Assembly: GCA_963542015.1 (NCBI GenBank)
Contig: CAUTUX010000009.1
Coordinates: forward strand, 1-43,419
Length of the DNA stretch: 43,419 nucleotides
Direction: 5' to 3'
Source of the DNA: CAUTUX01 sp963542015
Lineage (GTDB): Bacteria; Bacillota; Clostridia; Christensenellales; CAG-917
Shown here: piece by piece, positions 15,759 through 23,292 of the stretch
Numbering within the stretch: position 1 is the first letter of the stretch
Layout of the letters: each line of letters starts with the position of its first letter
Notes under the pieces: model-generated
Seen by the model: only the letters and a program-made list of their open reading frames with translations
Told to the model about the DNA's origin: nothing
The model's database searches: none
Program-made: the position numbers and the translations under genes

Positions 15759-16804
15759 TCACAGTAGGGATAATAACACTTAATGAATCAAAGGCAATTG
15801 ATGGGTTATTAAATGATTTACTTGCACAGGATTATGACAAGAAACAAATTGAACTCATTTTTGCAGATGGTTTATCTCAAGATGATACAAAAGAAAAATT
15901 GCTAACATTTGCAACACAAAATAAAGAAAAATTTTTTGATATAAAAATATTCGATAATAATAAAATAATTCAAGCGGCGGGATGGAATGTCGTTATCACT
16001 AACTCTATGGGGGAAGCAATAATTAGGGTAGATGCTCATGCAAACATTCCACGAGATTTTGTAAGGATGAATGTTGAGGTGCTTAATTCGGGCGAAGATG
16101 TTTGTGGTGGAAGAATAATTAAAGTTGCAAGTACTAATGATTTAAATGCAAAGTTACTGCTGATGGCTGAGAATTCAATATTTGGAAGTAGTCCAGCGAA
16201 GTATAGAAGAAGTGACAAAAAAGAATATGTCAAAAGTGTCGCACAAGCTTGTTACAAAAAAGAGGTATTTGAAAAAGTAGGTTTATTTGATGAAGGGCTT
16301 TTAAGAAGCGAAGATACGGATATGCACTATAGGATAAGGAAAGCGGGATATAAAATACTAATGTCAGATATGATTCATTCAGAATATTATGCAAGAAATA
16401 CATTAGAAAGAATGTGCAAACAGAAGTATTTAACAGGAAAATCTATAGGCATTGCATCTATCGTAAAGAATATTAAGATGTTTTCGTTGCATCACTTTGT
16501 CCCGTATTTGTTTTTATTATCACTAATTTTTACTGCAGTATTATTTGGAATTGGGTTAGGAATAAGTAAATATCAAGCGATGATTTATCCGTTTATAGTA
16601 TTAATAGGGTTGTATGTATTGGTTTGTTTTATATTTGCAATTAAAAGTTCAATTGAGTATCGAGAGCCACTGGGTGTGTTGGTGTTACCATTTTTGTTTT
16701 TTCTGTTGCATTTCTCATATGCGATTGGGACATTTATTGGATTCATAGATTTTGCTGGAATGTTGAAATATAAAAAAAATAATATTAAAAATAAGAAACA
16801 ATAG
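15752..16804 (+). CDS. GT2 glycosyltransferase with C-terminal membrane helices (ExoA-like)
   Basis: 350 residues. The N-terminal GT-A domain (about 1-225) has 'VGIITLNES', 'LIFADGLSQDDT', the metal motif 'IIRVDAHANIP' and 'LLRSEDTDMHYRIRKAGYK', the ED-type catalytic base and RxxxG region. About three membrane helices follow (around 245-330), and the protein ends in a basic tail. This layout resembles ExoA of succinoglycan synthesis and related enzymes that extend lipid-linked glycans at the inner face of the membrane. AGGAG lies 11 nt before the ATG. A 64-nt AT-only-looking gap follows before the polymerase gene. Confidence 0.88.
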   Translation: MLITVGIITLNESKAIDGLLNDLLAQDYDKKQIELIFADGLSQDDTKEKLLTFATQNKEKFFDIKIFDNNKIIQAAGWNVVITNSMGEAIIRVDAHANIPRDFVRMNVEVLNSGEDVCGGRIIKVASTNDLNAKLLLMAENSIFGSSPAKYRRSDKKEYVKSVAQACYKKEVFEKVGLFDEGLLRSEDTDMHYRIRKAGYKILMSDMIHSEYYARNTLERMCKQKYLTGKSIGIASIVKNIKMFSLHHFVPYLFLLSLIFTAVLFGIGLGISKYQAMIYPFIVLIGLYVLVCFIFAIKSSIEYREPLGVLVLPFLFFLLHFSYAIGTFIGFIDFAGMLKYKKNNIKNKKQ

Positions 16805-16868
16805 AACATCTATATTAATTTAGTCATTATATTTAGAATTTAAAAAATATTTAATATATAATTATGAC

Positions 16869-18182
16869 ATGAAATTTAACACTGCTATGAAAAATATGTA
16901 CAAGATGAAGTCCATAGGATTTTTCACAATACTGGGATTATATTTCGTGTTAAGTTTTATTTCACAGTTAATTTATCAAATACAGGTATTATTTAATTTA
17001 AAATATTATTTATCAATCGGATATAAAATCTGTGTTATTCTACTGATCACCTTTTTATTGTTCAAGGAATTGTCAAATATAAACACTATGTTGAGAAATC
17101 ATCAATTTATTTTAGTTTTGTCTTTTTTTTGCATAAATTTAATAGCATCATTAATATCATTTAAAAATTATAAGATAATTACGATAAAGGGAGTTTTAGA
17201 TTCATGTGTACTAGTATATAATTTTGTGATTTTTTATGTACTAATGCAGACAAAACAATTCAACGAATCAAACATAAAGCTATTGTTCCAATTTTTTATT
17301 TTTAATATTTGTTTAGCTGCTTTTTATAATATAGTTGTAAATTTTAGTGATATAGCTAAAATATTCTTATCTAGCACCAAACCATATGCATACAATTTTT
17401 CGTCATTTTTTTCAAATAGAAATACATTTAGCATATATTTAAGTCTAGGTATTGTATTATATTTATTTGTTCTTTCATGGACACAAAATAGATCTATTAG
17501 GATTATAAAGTATGGTGCAATTATCTTTTTACTATTTAATTTAATAATTACACTTTCAAGAACTTCTATGATGGGATTATTAATTTGCATTCTAATTTAT
17601 TTTATATTTACAAAAAAAATATCTCTGAAAAGGAAAATTACAATAGGTGCATTTGGGATATTTATAGTGTTACTTATTTTAACGACACCTCTTGGCGAAT
17701 TTGTAAAGTCAAAAATGTTGCGTAAAGAAATTGGAAATACTGGAAGAACAGACATTTGGTTAGCTGCGATATTATTACCTAATGAATTCTATGAAATAAT
17801 GTTTGGGTATGGGAATGGAGTTAACAATATGCTACTTGAGCTTAAAACAGGTCATTCGTCTTTTCATAATTCATTCTTAAAAATTTATACTAGCGGTGGA
17901 ATTATATTGTTAGCTTTTTATATTATTTTTATTACTAAAGTAATAATTTCTAATATTCAAAATACAAAAAATAGAGAGATCAAGATTAAGATATTTGCTT
18001 TCCAAATAGGACATATTGTCATGAGTTTTTTTGAATCGGATGTTCTATTTTCAAGCACATCATCAATGCAATTAACGACATTATTGGTTATAAGTTTGCC
18101 AGTTATCTTACGGAATACAAATCAGTATGTGTCTAAAGATATATTGGAGAAAAGAGAATGGACAAAAATATTATTGTTTTAG
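16869..18182 (+). CDS. O-antigen polymerase/ligase-like membrane protein (Wzy-type)
   Basis: 437 residues with about ten to twelve predicted membrane helices and a long periplasmic-type loop near residues 275-335 carrying 'RTDIWLAAILLP', 'GYGNGVNN' and 'HSSFHNSFLKIY'. The loop pattern 'H(S)xxHNxxL' is the familiar O-antigen ligase/polymerase (Wzy_C) signature. It probably joins lipid-linked repeat units into a polymer outside the membrane. No Shine-Dalgarno is visible before the ATG at 16869, and several in-frame ATGs follow within 36 nt, so the exact start is uncertain. It overlaps the next gene by 25 nt, which indicates coupled translation. Confidence 0.85.
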   Translation: MKFNTAMKNMYKMKSIGFFTILGLYFVLSFISQLIYQIQVLFNLKYYLSIGYKICVILLITFLLFKELSNINTMLRNHQFILVLSFFCINLIASLISFKNYKIITIKGVLDSCVLVYNFVIFYVLMQTKQFNESNIKLLFQFFIFNICLAAFYNIVVNFSDIAKIFLSSTKPYAYNFSSFFSNRNTFSIYLSLGIVLYLFVLSWTQNRSIRIIKYGAIIFLLFNLIITLSRTSMMGLLICILIYFIFTKKISLKRKITIGAFGIFIVLLILTTPLGEFVKSKMLRKEIGNTGRTDIWLAAILLPNEFYEIMFGYGNGVNNMLLELKTGHSSFHNSFLKIYTSGGIILLAFYIIFITKVIISNIQNTKNREIKIKIFAFQIGHIVMSFFESDVLFSSTSSMQLTTLLVISLPVILRNTNQYVSKDILEKREWTKILLF

Positions 18183-19927
18183 TTGTTGATTCGTTGAGTT
18201 ATGAATGTTTATGTGGAGTGTATAAGGAAGTGAAGGCTCCATTTTTAAATAAACTTGCATCCGAAAATTTCATTGCTACGAAAATGTATTCCGAAGCTCC
18301 ATACACTGAGGCGGCAGTCGGTGGGTTGATGGCTGGTCAACATACATTAGATTATGGTGGTTACTTACGAGGATTTAATGATTCTCCAATAAATATTTTT
18401 GAAGTCTTTAAAAGAAATGGTTATAAAGTTTATAATTCGAGCAATACACCACATATGCACACAGATATATGGACAAGAGGAGTAGATGATAATTTTTATC
18501 ATGGAACTCCAGATTCAAATGCTATAAAGAGTTATAGACTAGATTATTATGCTGATTTATATAAAAAAAATGAATTACATGATTATGATTATGCTTACAT
18601 TGTTGATTTGCTGGATGGTTTTTTTAAAAATCAAATAGCAATGATTAATAAAATAAAAAACAATTCGGAAGAAACAGATTTAATTAATGATGCAGTCAAA
18701 GGATATGACTATGATGATCTAAATAACAAGTGGGTAAAAGAAAAGGAACTTTATCAATCTGATAAAAAAAACTATATAAATAAATTATTATCTGGTAATG
18801 GCTGTAATTTTTATTCTTTACCAATACTGAAGTTGAATAATAAAGTTAAAAACGAGACTTCAAAGGACATGTTTGTGAAAATATTTAAAAATATTTATTT
18901 GCAGATATATAAAACTCAAAAACGTTTAAATGAAAAAAACAACAAGTATAATTTTAGGATTATTAATGAGGCTATAAGGGACTTTTTAAAGAAACCTTCT
19001 AAGAAAATGTTTCGTAATTTGGAAAAAACCGTGTATTTAAATTTAGAAGCTAAACATAGATTTGAATTTAAAAAATGGTTTACAAGAGATTATGGATCGA
19101 TAAAAGATGCACCAAGTTTTGTTTTACATTATAAGCATTTATTGGATTGGTTAGATAAAAATAAGGATTTAAAAACATTTGCATACTTGCATTTTGATGA
19201 TTTTCATAATCCTAGCGTATTCTTTACATATGACAGTGAAGATGAAAATGTTTTGCGAAAGGAAGCAGATGATGTTTTAACATATTTGCAAAGTTTACCG
19301 AAAGATTATAAAGGAAATGTGGTAACAGATTTATCATTGTTGTATGTGGATAGGCAAATTGAAAAATTTTTTGCAGAACTTGAGAAAAGAGATTTACTAA
19401 CGAACACATCAATTTTAATCACAGCAGACCATGGATATCCATATAATTTATTCCCAATAAGGGAAGATTATGGTAATGCAATGTATTTAGAAAATTATCA
19501 TGTACCATGCATAATTGTAGATGAGGATCATAAAAAGCAGATATGTAATACATATCAGTCTACATATGATATTCCTGCGACATTATGTCATCTTGCAGAT
19601 ATAAAAAAACCTGTTGAATTTATTGGAAATTCTGTCTTAGAGGAACATTGTGGTAAAGACCATGTTATCTTTGAATATTTAGGCGGAGGGTGTCCAGATT
19701 TAACGAGAAGACCAATTCATTATGGTTGTTTTAACGATGATATGTTTATTAAAGTAGTTGTTAATATTGATGATGAAATAACGAATGAAAAAATAGTAAA
19801 AATCTATGATCTAAAAAGAGACCCATTGGAGTATAAAAATTTAGTCCATAGGCTTGATAAAAATGATGACCGTGTTCAGTTTTTATTATCAAAATTAAAA
19901 GAGAGACACAGGGAAATTATAAAATAA
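18158..19927 (+). CDS. Alkaline phosphatase superfamily (sulfatase-like) protein, soluble
   Basis: 589 residues. The opening 'IIVLVVDSLSYECL' gives the first metal ligand, Asp11. 'EAPYTEAAVGGLMAG' places a probable nucleophile at Thr50. 'SILITADHGYPYN' supplies Asp424 and His425, and His448 lies in 'ENYHVPC'. This is the metal-site pattern of sulfatases, phosphoglycerol transferases and phosphoethanolamine transferases. The sulfatase Cys/Ser-x-Pro-x-Arg signature is missing, so a phospho-group hydrolase or transferase is more likely than a sulfatase. No signal peptide or membrane helix is seen, unlike LtaS or EptA. A charged region of about 250 residues (120-370) separates the two halves. GGAGA lies 8 nt upstream. 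Acting in the cytoplasm on a phosphorylated glycan or precursor is my inference. Confidence 0.8.
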   Translation: MDKNIIVLVVDSLSYECLCGVYKEVKAPFLNKLASENFIATKMYSEAPYTEAAVGGLMAGQHTLDYGGYLRGFNDSPINIFEVFKRNGYKVYNSSNTPHMHTDIWTRGVDDNFYHGTPDSNAIKSYRLDYYADLYKKNELHDYDYAYIVDLLDGFFKNQIAMINKIKNNSEETDLINDAVKGYDYDDLNNKWVKEKELYQSDKKNYINKLLSGNGCNFYSLPILKLNNKVKNETSKDMFVKIFKNIYLQIYKTQKRLNEKNNKYNFRIINEAIRDFLKKPSKKMFRNLEKTVYLNLEAKHRFEFKKWFTRDYGSIKDAPSFVLHYKHLLDWLDKNKDLKTFAYLHFDDFHNPSVFFTYDSEDENVLRKEADDVLTYLQSLPKDYKGNVVTDLSLLYVDRQIEKFFAELEKRDLLTNTSILITADHGYPYNLFPIREDYGNAMYLENYHVPCIIVDEDHKKQICNTYQSTYDIPATLCHLADIKKPVEFIGNSVLEEHCGKDHVIFEYLGGGCPDLTRRPIHYGCFNDDMFIKVVVNIDDEITNEKIVKIYDLKRDPLEYKNLVHRLDKNDDRVQFLLSKLKERHREIIK

Positions 19928-21520
19928 ATGGCAGAGCGGACAAAACAAGCTAATATTAGAAAAACTATGGTTTTAGTAACTATAGTTGCAATTATTGCTA
20001 AATTTATTGGTTTTTTAAGGGAATTTGCTTTATCTAGAGCCTATGCACCTAGTGATCCTATTAGTGATGGTTATGTTATTGCAGCAAGGATTCCTATAAC
20101 GATATTTGCATTTGTAGCAACAGCAATTAGTTCGACATATATTGTTATATATACGAGACTTGCAGATTCTGATAAAAATAGAGCAAAAGCATTTTCTGAT
20201 AGCATTTTGACAGTTTTTTTAATCATAGCAAGTGTTATTACTCTTATTTTAGTTACATTAGCGAAATATGTGGTATATGCATTTGCTCCAAGATCAGAAG
20301 AAGAAGTCAAACGAATTGCAACATTAATATTAAGAATTGCGGCACCATCATTAATTTTTATGGTGTGTATATCGACATTTACGAGTTTTTTAGAATATAA
20401 AAACAAATTTATTATTACAAATTTCATTAGTTTACCAGGCAATATTGTTTTAATTGCATGCATGTTTTTAAGTGTAAAAGTAGGTGAATGGCTTTTAGGA
20501 TTTGGTATTCTTAGTGCTTATTGTGTTGAGATGATATTTTTAATACCGTCATTGCACAAAAGTAAATTTAAATACAGGGTACGGATAACTAAAAAGAATA
20601 CAGATTTACGTGAAGCATTAATCATTTCATTGCCCATTTTATTATCTGCGGGTACAGGAAAAATTAATACCATTGTAGATCAGCAATTTTCATCTTTCTT
20701 ATACAGTACTGGGGCAATTAGCTTATTAAATTATGGACATGTCGTAAGCGTTGGTATACTGCAAATACTAGTGACAGGATTCATATCAGTTTTCTTTGCA
20801 AATATAACAAAGTTAATAGCAGCGAATAAACATAATGAAGTTAAAAATTCAGTTTCTGAAGCTGTAGGAATTATTAATTTTTTTATTATTCCTGCATTTC
20901 TAGGACTTGTACTATATTCAGAACCAATTGCGAGATTAGTGTTTAGCTCTGGTAATAATCCCAAAGTATCTTTAAAGGATTCAGTCATAATTGGACAAAT
21001 TCTCTTTGCATATGGATTGGGATTTTATTTTCAAGCACTGTATGATCTAGAAATAAGAATACTATATGGATTTAAGCATATGATTATACCAGCTATCGTT
21101 TCTATAATTACTGTAGTAATGAATGTTTTTTTTAATTATTTTTTTAATAAATTATTTGGAATTATGGGGATAGCTTTTTCCAGTACTGTTTGTTTAATGA
21201 TAGCTGTGATAATATTTCAAATAATTATTTGGGGAAAAAGAGGAATAGGGATATATACCAAAACAAACATTAAAGATATGATAAAGGTAATTTTTGCATC
21301 TCTTGCTATGTCTTTATGGATTTTATTATCAAAACTTACATTATTAGATATGTCAATAAATTATATTTTAGCACTAATTATAGGTATTGTAGTATCAATA
21401 ATTATATATTTTGTCGCAGCACGTTTTCTTGGAATAAAAGAAGTTGATTATATGATTAAATTTGTAGTGAATAAATTTAAAAAGAAAGATAGCGACAAGG
21501 GAAAGGGAGATAGTCGATGA
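19928..21520 (+). CDS. MurJ/MviN-type lipid-linked glycan flippase
   Basis: 530 residues with about 14 predicted membrane helices. The N-terminus 'IIAKFIGFLREFALSRAYAPS' and the following 'SDGYVIAARIP' match MurJ, which flips lipid II. 'GKINTIVDQQFSSFL' in the middle carries the basic/acidic residues of the central cavity region. Its place between the polymerase, AP-superfamily and LicD genes suggests that it exports this locus's undecaprenyl-linked repeat unit, replacing the usual Wzx. A duplicate lipid II flippase is the alternative. It starts directly after the previous stop codon, and its end overlaps the next gene by 4 nt (ATGA). The tail is short and highly charged ('KKKDSDKGKGD'). Confidence 0.88.
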   Translation: MAERTKQANIRKTMVLVTIVAIIAKFIGFLREFALSRAYAPSDPISDGYVIAARIPITIFAFVATAISSTYIVIYTRLADSDKNRAKAFSDSILTVFLIIASVITLILVTLAKYVVYAFAPRSEEEVKRIATLILRIAAPSLIFMVCISTFTSFLEYKNKFIITNFISLPGNIVLIACMFLSVKVGEWLLGFGILSAYCVEMIFLIPSLHKSKFKYRVRITKKNTDLREALIISLPILLSAGTGKINTIVDQQFSSFLYSTGAISLLNYGHVVSVGILQILVTGFISVFFANITKLIAANKHNEVKNSVSEAVGIINFFIIPAFLGLVLYSEPIARLVFSSGNNPKVSLKDSVIIGQILFAYGLGFYFQALYDLEIRILYGFKHMIIPAIVSIITVVMNVFFNYFFNKLFGIMGIAFSSTVCLMIAVIIFQIIIWGKRGIGIYTKTNIKDMIKVIFASLAMSLWILLSKLTLLDMSINYILALIIGIVVSIIIYFVAARFLGIKEVDYMIKFVVNKFKKKDSDKGKGDSR

Positions 21521-22320
21521 CAACGGAACAAGCAGTATTATTTGAAATTTTGAAAGAAATCAAAGTAATTTGCGAAAAACATAATTTAAAATATTTCTTA
21601 GCATATGGAACGCTACTTGGCGCTGTCCGTCATAAAGGATTTATTCCTTGGGATGATGATGTTGACATAGTGATGTATAGAGATGAGTATGAAAAATTTT
21701 TAAAAATTGCTAAAAGTGAACTGCCAACGTATTTAAAATTAAGGGAACCAGGTGAGGATAACTATCCATTTTATTTTGCAAAAATCGATGATGTAAGAAC
21801 CACTAAAATTGAAGAATCATTAACAAAATGTCAGTACAAATCTGGATGCTGGGTTGATATTTTTCCAATAGATGGAAGACCTAAAAATAAAATAAAGAGA
21901 AAACTATATGATTTAAAATTCATTTTAAAATGGTTTAACTGTTGCGTTAAAACCAGAAATCTAGATCAAAATAGTGATGCATCAATTATTAAAAGATGCT
22001 TATATCAGAACTGCAAAGCATGGAACATAAATAAATTAATAATTAAGTTTATAAATTATGAGAAAAAATATCCAGTAGAGACTTCAGATTATGTATCGTT
22101 AGATGAGGTTAGACATACAAGATCAATAGAAAAGAAATATTATGAAGAAAGAGCCGAATATGACTTTGAGGGAGAAAAGTTTACTTCAATTAAAGATTAT
22201 GATGGATATTTGAGGTTAATTTATAATGATTATATGAAATTGCCTAGCGAAGAAGAAAGACAAGTGCATACTGTTAAATATCTCGATTTAAATAATGGGT
22301 ATGAAGATTACGAATTTTGA
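21517..22320 (+). CDS. LicD family phosphotransferase 1
   Basis: 267 residues. The LicD signature is intact: 'AYGTLLGAVRHKGFIPWDDD' (residues 29-48) continuing to Val49-Asp50, with 'WVDIFPIDG' further on. LicD enzymes move phosphocholine or another phospho-alcohol from a CDP-linked donor to a sugar of teichoic acid, capsule or other glycan. The CDP-donor would come from the fused cytidylyltransferase at 13201. It ends in 'VHTVKYLDLNNGYEDYEF', a slightly altered form of the usual C-terminal 'R...H' block. It is coupled to the flippase gene by ATGA, with AAGGGAG 7 nt upstream. A 100-nt gap separates it from the second LicD gene. Confidence 0.92.
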   Translation: MTTEQAVLFEILKEIKVICEKHNLKYFLAYGTLLGAVRHKGFIPWDDDVDIVMYRDEYEKFLKIAKSELPTYLKLREPGEDNYPFYFAKIDDVRTTKIEESLTKCQYKSGCWVDIFPIDGRPKNKIKRKLYDLKFILKWFNCCVKTRNLDQNSDASIIKRCLYQNCKAWNINKLIIKFINYEKKYPVETSDYVSLDEVRHTRSIEKKYYEERAEYDFEGEKFTSIKDYDGYLRLIYNDYMKLPSEEERQVHTVKYLDLNNGYEDYEF

Positions 22321-22420
22321 TGATGTGGAAAAAACACAAATTTTAGTTATATTAATCGTTATATGATGTGATAATTGCTTAATTAGTATGTAACAATAAT
22401 ATCATATGAGGGTAAATGAT

Positions 22421-23260
22421 ATGGAAAAACTTTTAGAGTATAAAAAAGATGATTTAAACAAATTACATAAAGTACAAATAGAAATTTTAGAGGAGATTAT
22501 CAGAGTATGTGATAAATTTTCGATAAAATGGTTCGCTGCGTATGGGACATTAATAGGTGCAATTAGACACAGTGGTTATATTCCTTGGGATGATGACATT
22601 GATATAGGTATGCCAAGAGAAGATTACGACAAGTTTTTAAGAGTGGCACCTGTGGAGTTAAATAATGGGTTTACTTTATCCCATTATACAGTTGATAAAA
22701 TGGTTCCACATTATTTTGCAAAAGTTAGAAAAGATAATACTTTATTTGTAGAAGAATCAAGTAAAAAAATTAAAATGCATCATGGAATTTTTGTTGATAT
22801 TTTCCCTTATGATAAAGTATTAGGCGAAGGTAAAAAAGCGAAGAAGCATGTGAGTAGAATTTTCTATTTGAACAAATTGTTTATTAATAAGTCGACAACG
22901 ATACCATCTGATAGAAGTAATAAATTATTGTATTTAGTTAAAAAAAGTTTAAAAATTGGTTTAAGAGTACTCACATGTGGTTTTAGTAAAAAATATTATT
23001 ATGAGAAACTTGATAAATTGGCACAAAAATATAAAGATGCAGATACAGATTATTTAGTATCGTCTGGGTGTGATAAAGTCATAATAAAATATAGTGATAT
23101 TTTTCCAACGGTAAAGAAAAAATTTGAAAATATTGAAGTTAAAGTACCAAGAAATTACGAGAAAATATTAAATGAATATTTTAATAACTATATGGAACTT
23201 CCGCCACAGGAAGAAAGAATTAATCACGCACCCCAAAAACTAAAGTTTGAAAATAAATAA
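22421..23260 (+). CDS. LicD family phosphotransferase 2
   Basis: 279 residues from the ATG at 22421, chosen because GAGGG lies 7 nt upstream; the in-frame ATG at 22406 has none. The signature 'YGTLIGAIRHSGYIPWDDD' occupies residues 41-59, with Asp61 following, then 'GIFVDIFPYDKV' and the C-terminal 'MELPPQEERINHAPQKLKF'. It is clearly diverged from LicD 1, so the pair is not a recent duplication; in pneumococcus LicD1 and LicD2 decorate different positions of one repeat unit. The 100-nt gap before it (22321-22420) contains TTGCTT and TAATAT-like boxes and may hold a promoter, though the match is modest. Confidence 0.92.
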   Translation: MEKLLEYKKDDLNKLHKVQIEILEEIIRVCDKFSIKWFAAYGTLIGAIRHSGYIPWDDDIDIGMPREDYDKFLRVAPVELNNGFTLSHYTVDKMVPHYFAKVRKDNTLFVEESSKKIKMHHGIFVDIFPYDKVLGEGKKAKKHVSRIFYLNKLFINKSTTIPSDRSNKLLYLVKKSLKIGLRVLTCGFSKKYYYEKLDKLAQKYKDADTDYLVSSGCDKVIIKYSDIFPTVKKKFENIEVKVPRNYEKILNEYFNNYMELPPQEERINHAPQKLKFENK

Positions 23261-23292
23261 AACAATATAAAAAAGTAAAAGGAGTTGATTTT

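Noticed and set aside
18158..19927. Annotation as a true sulfatase
   Set aside because: The formylglycine-forming Cys/Ser-x-Pro-x-Arg signature is absent; the likely nucleophile is Thr50.
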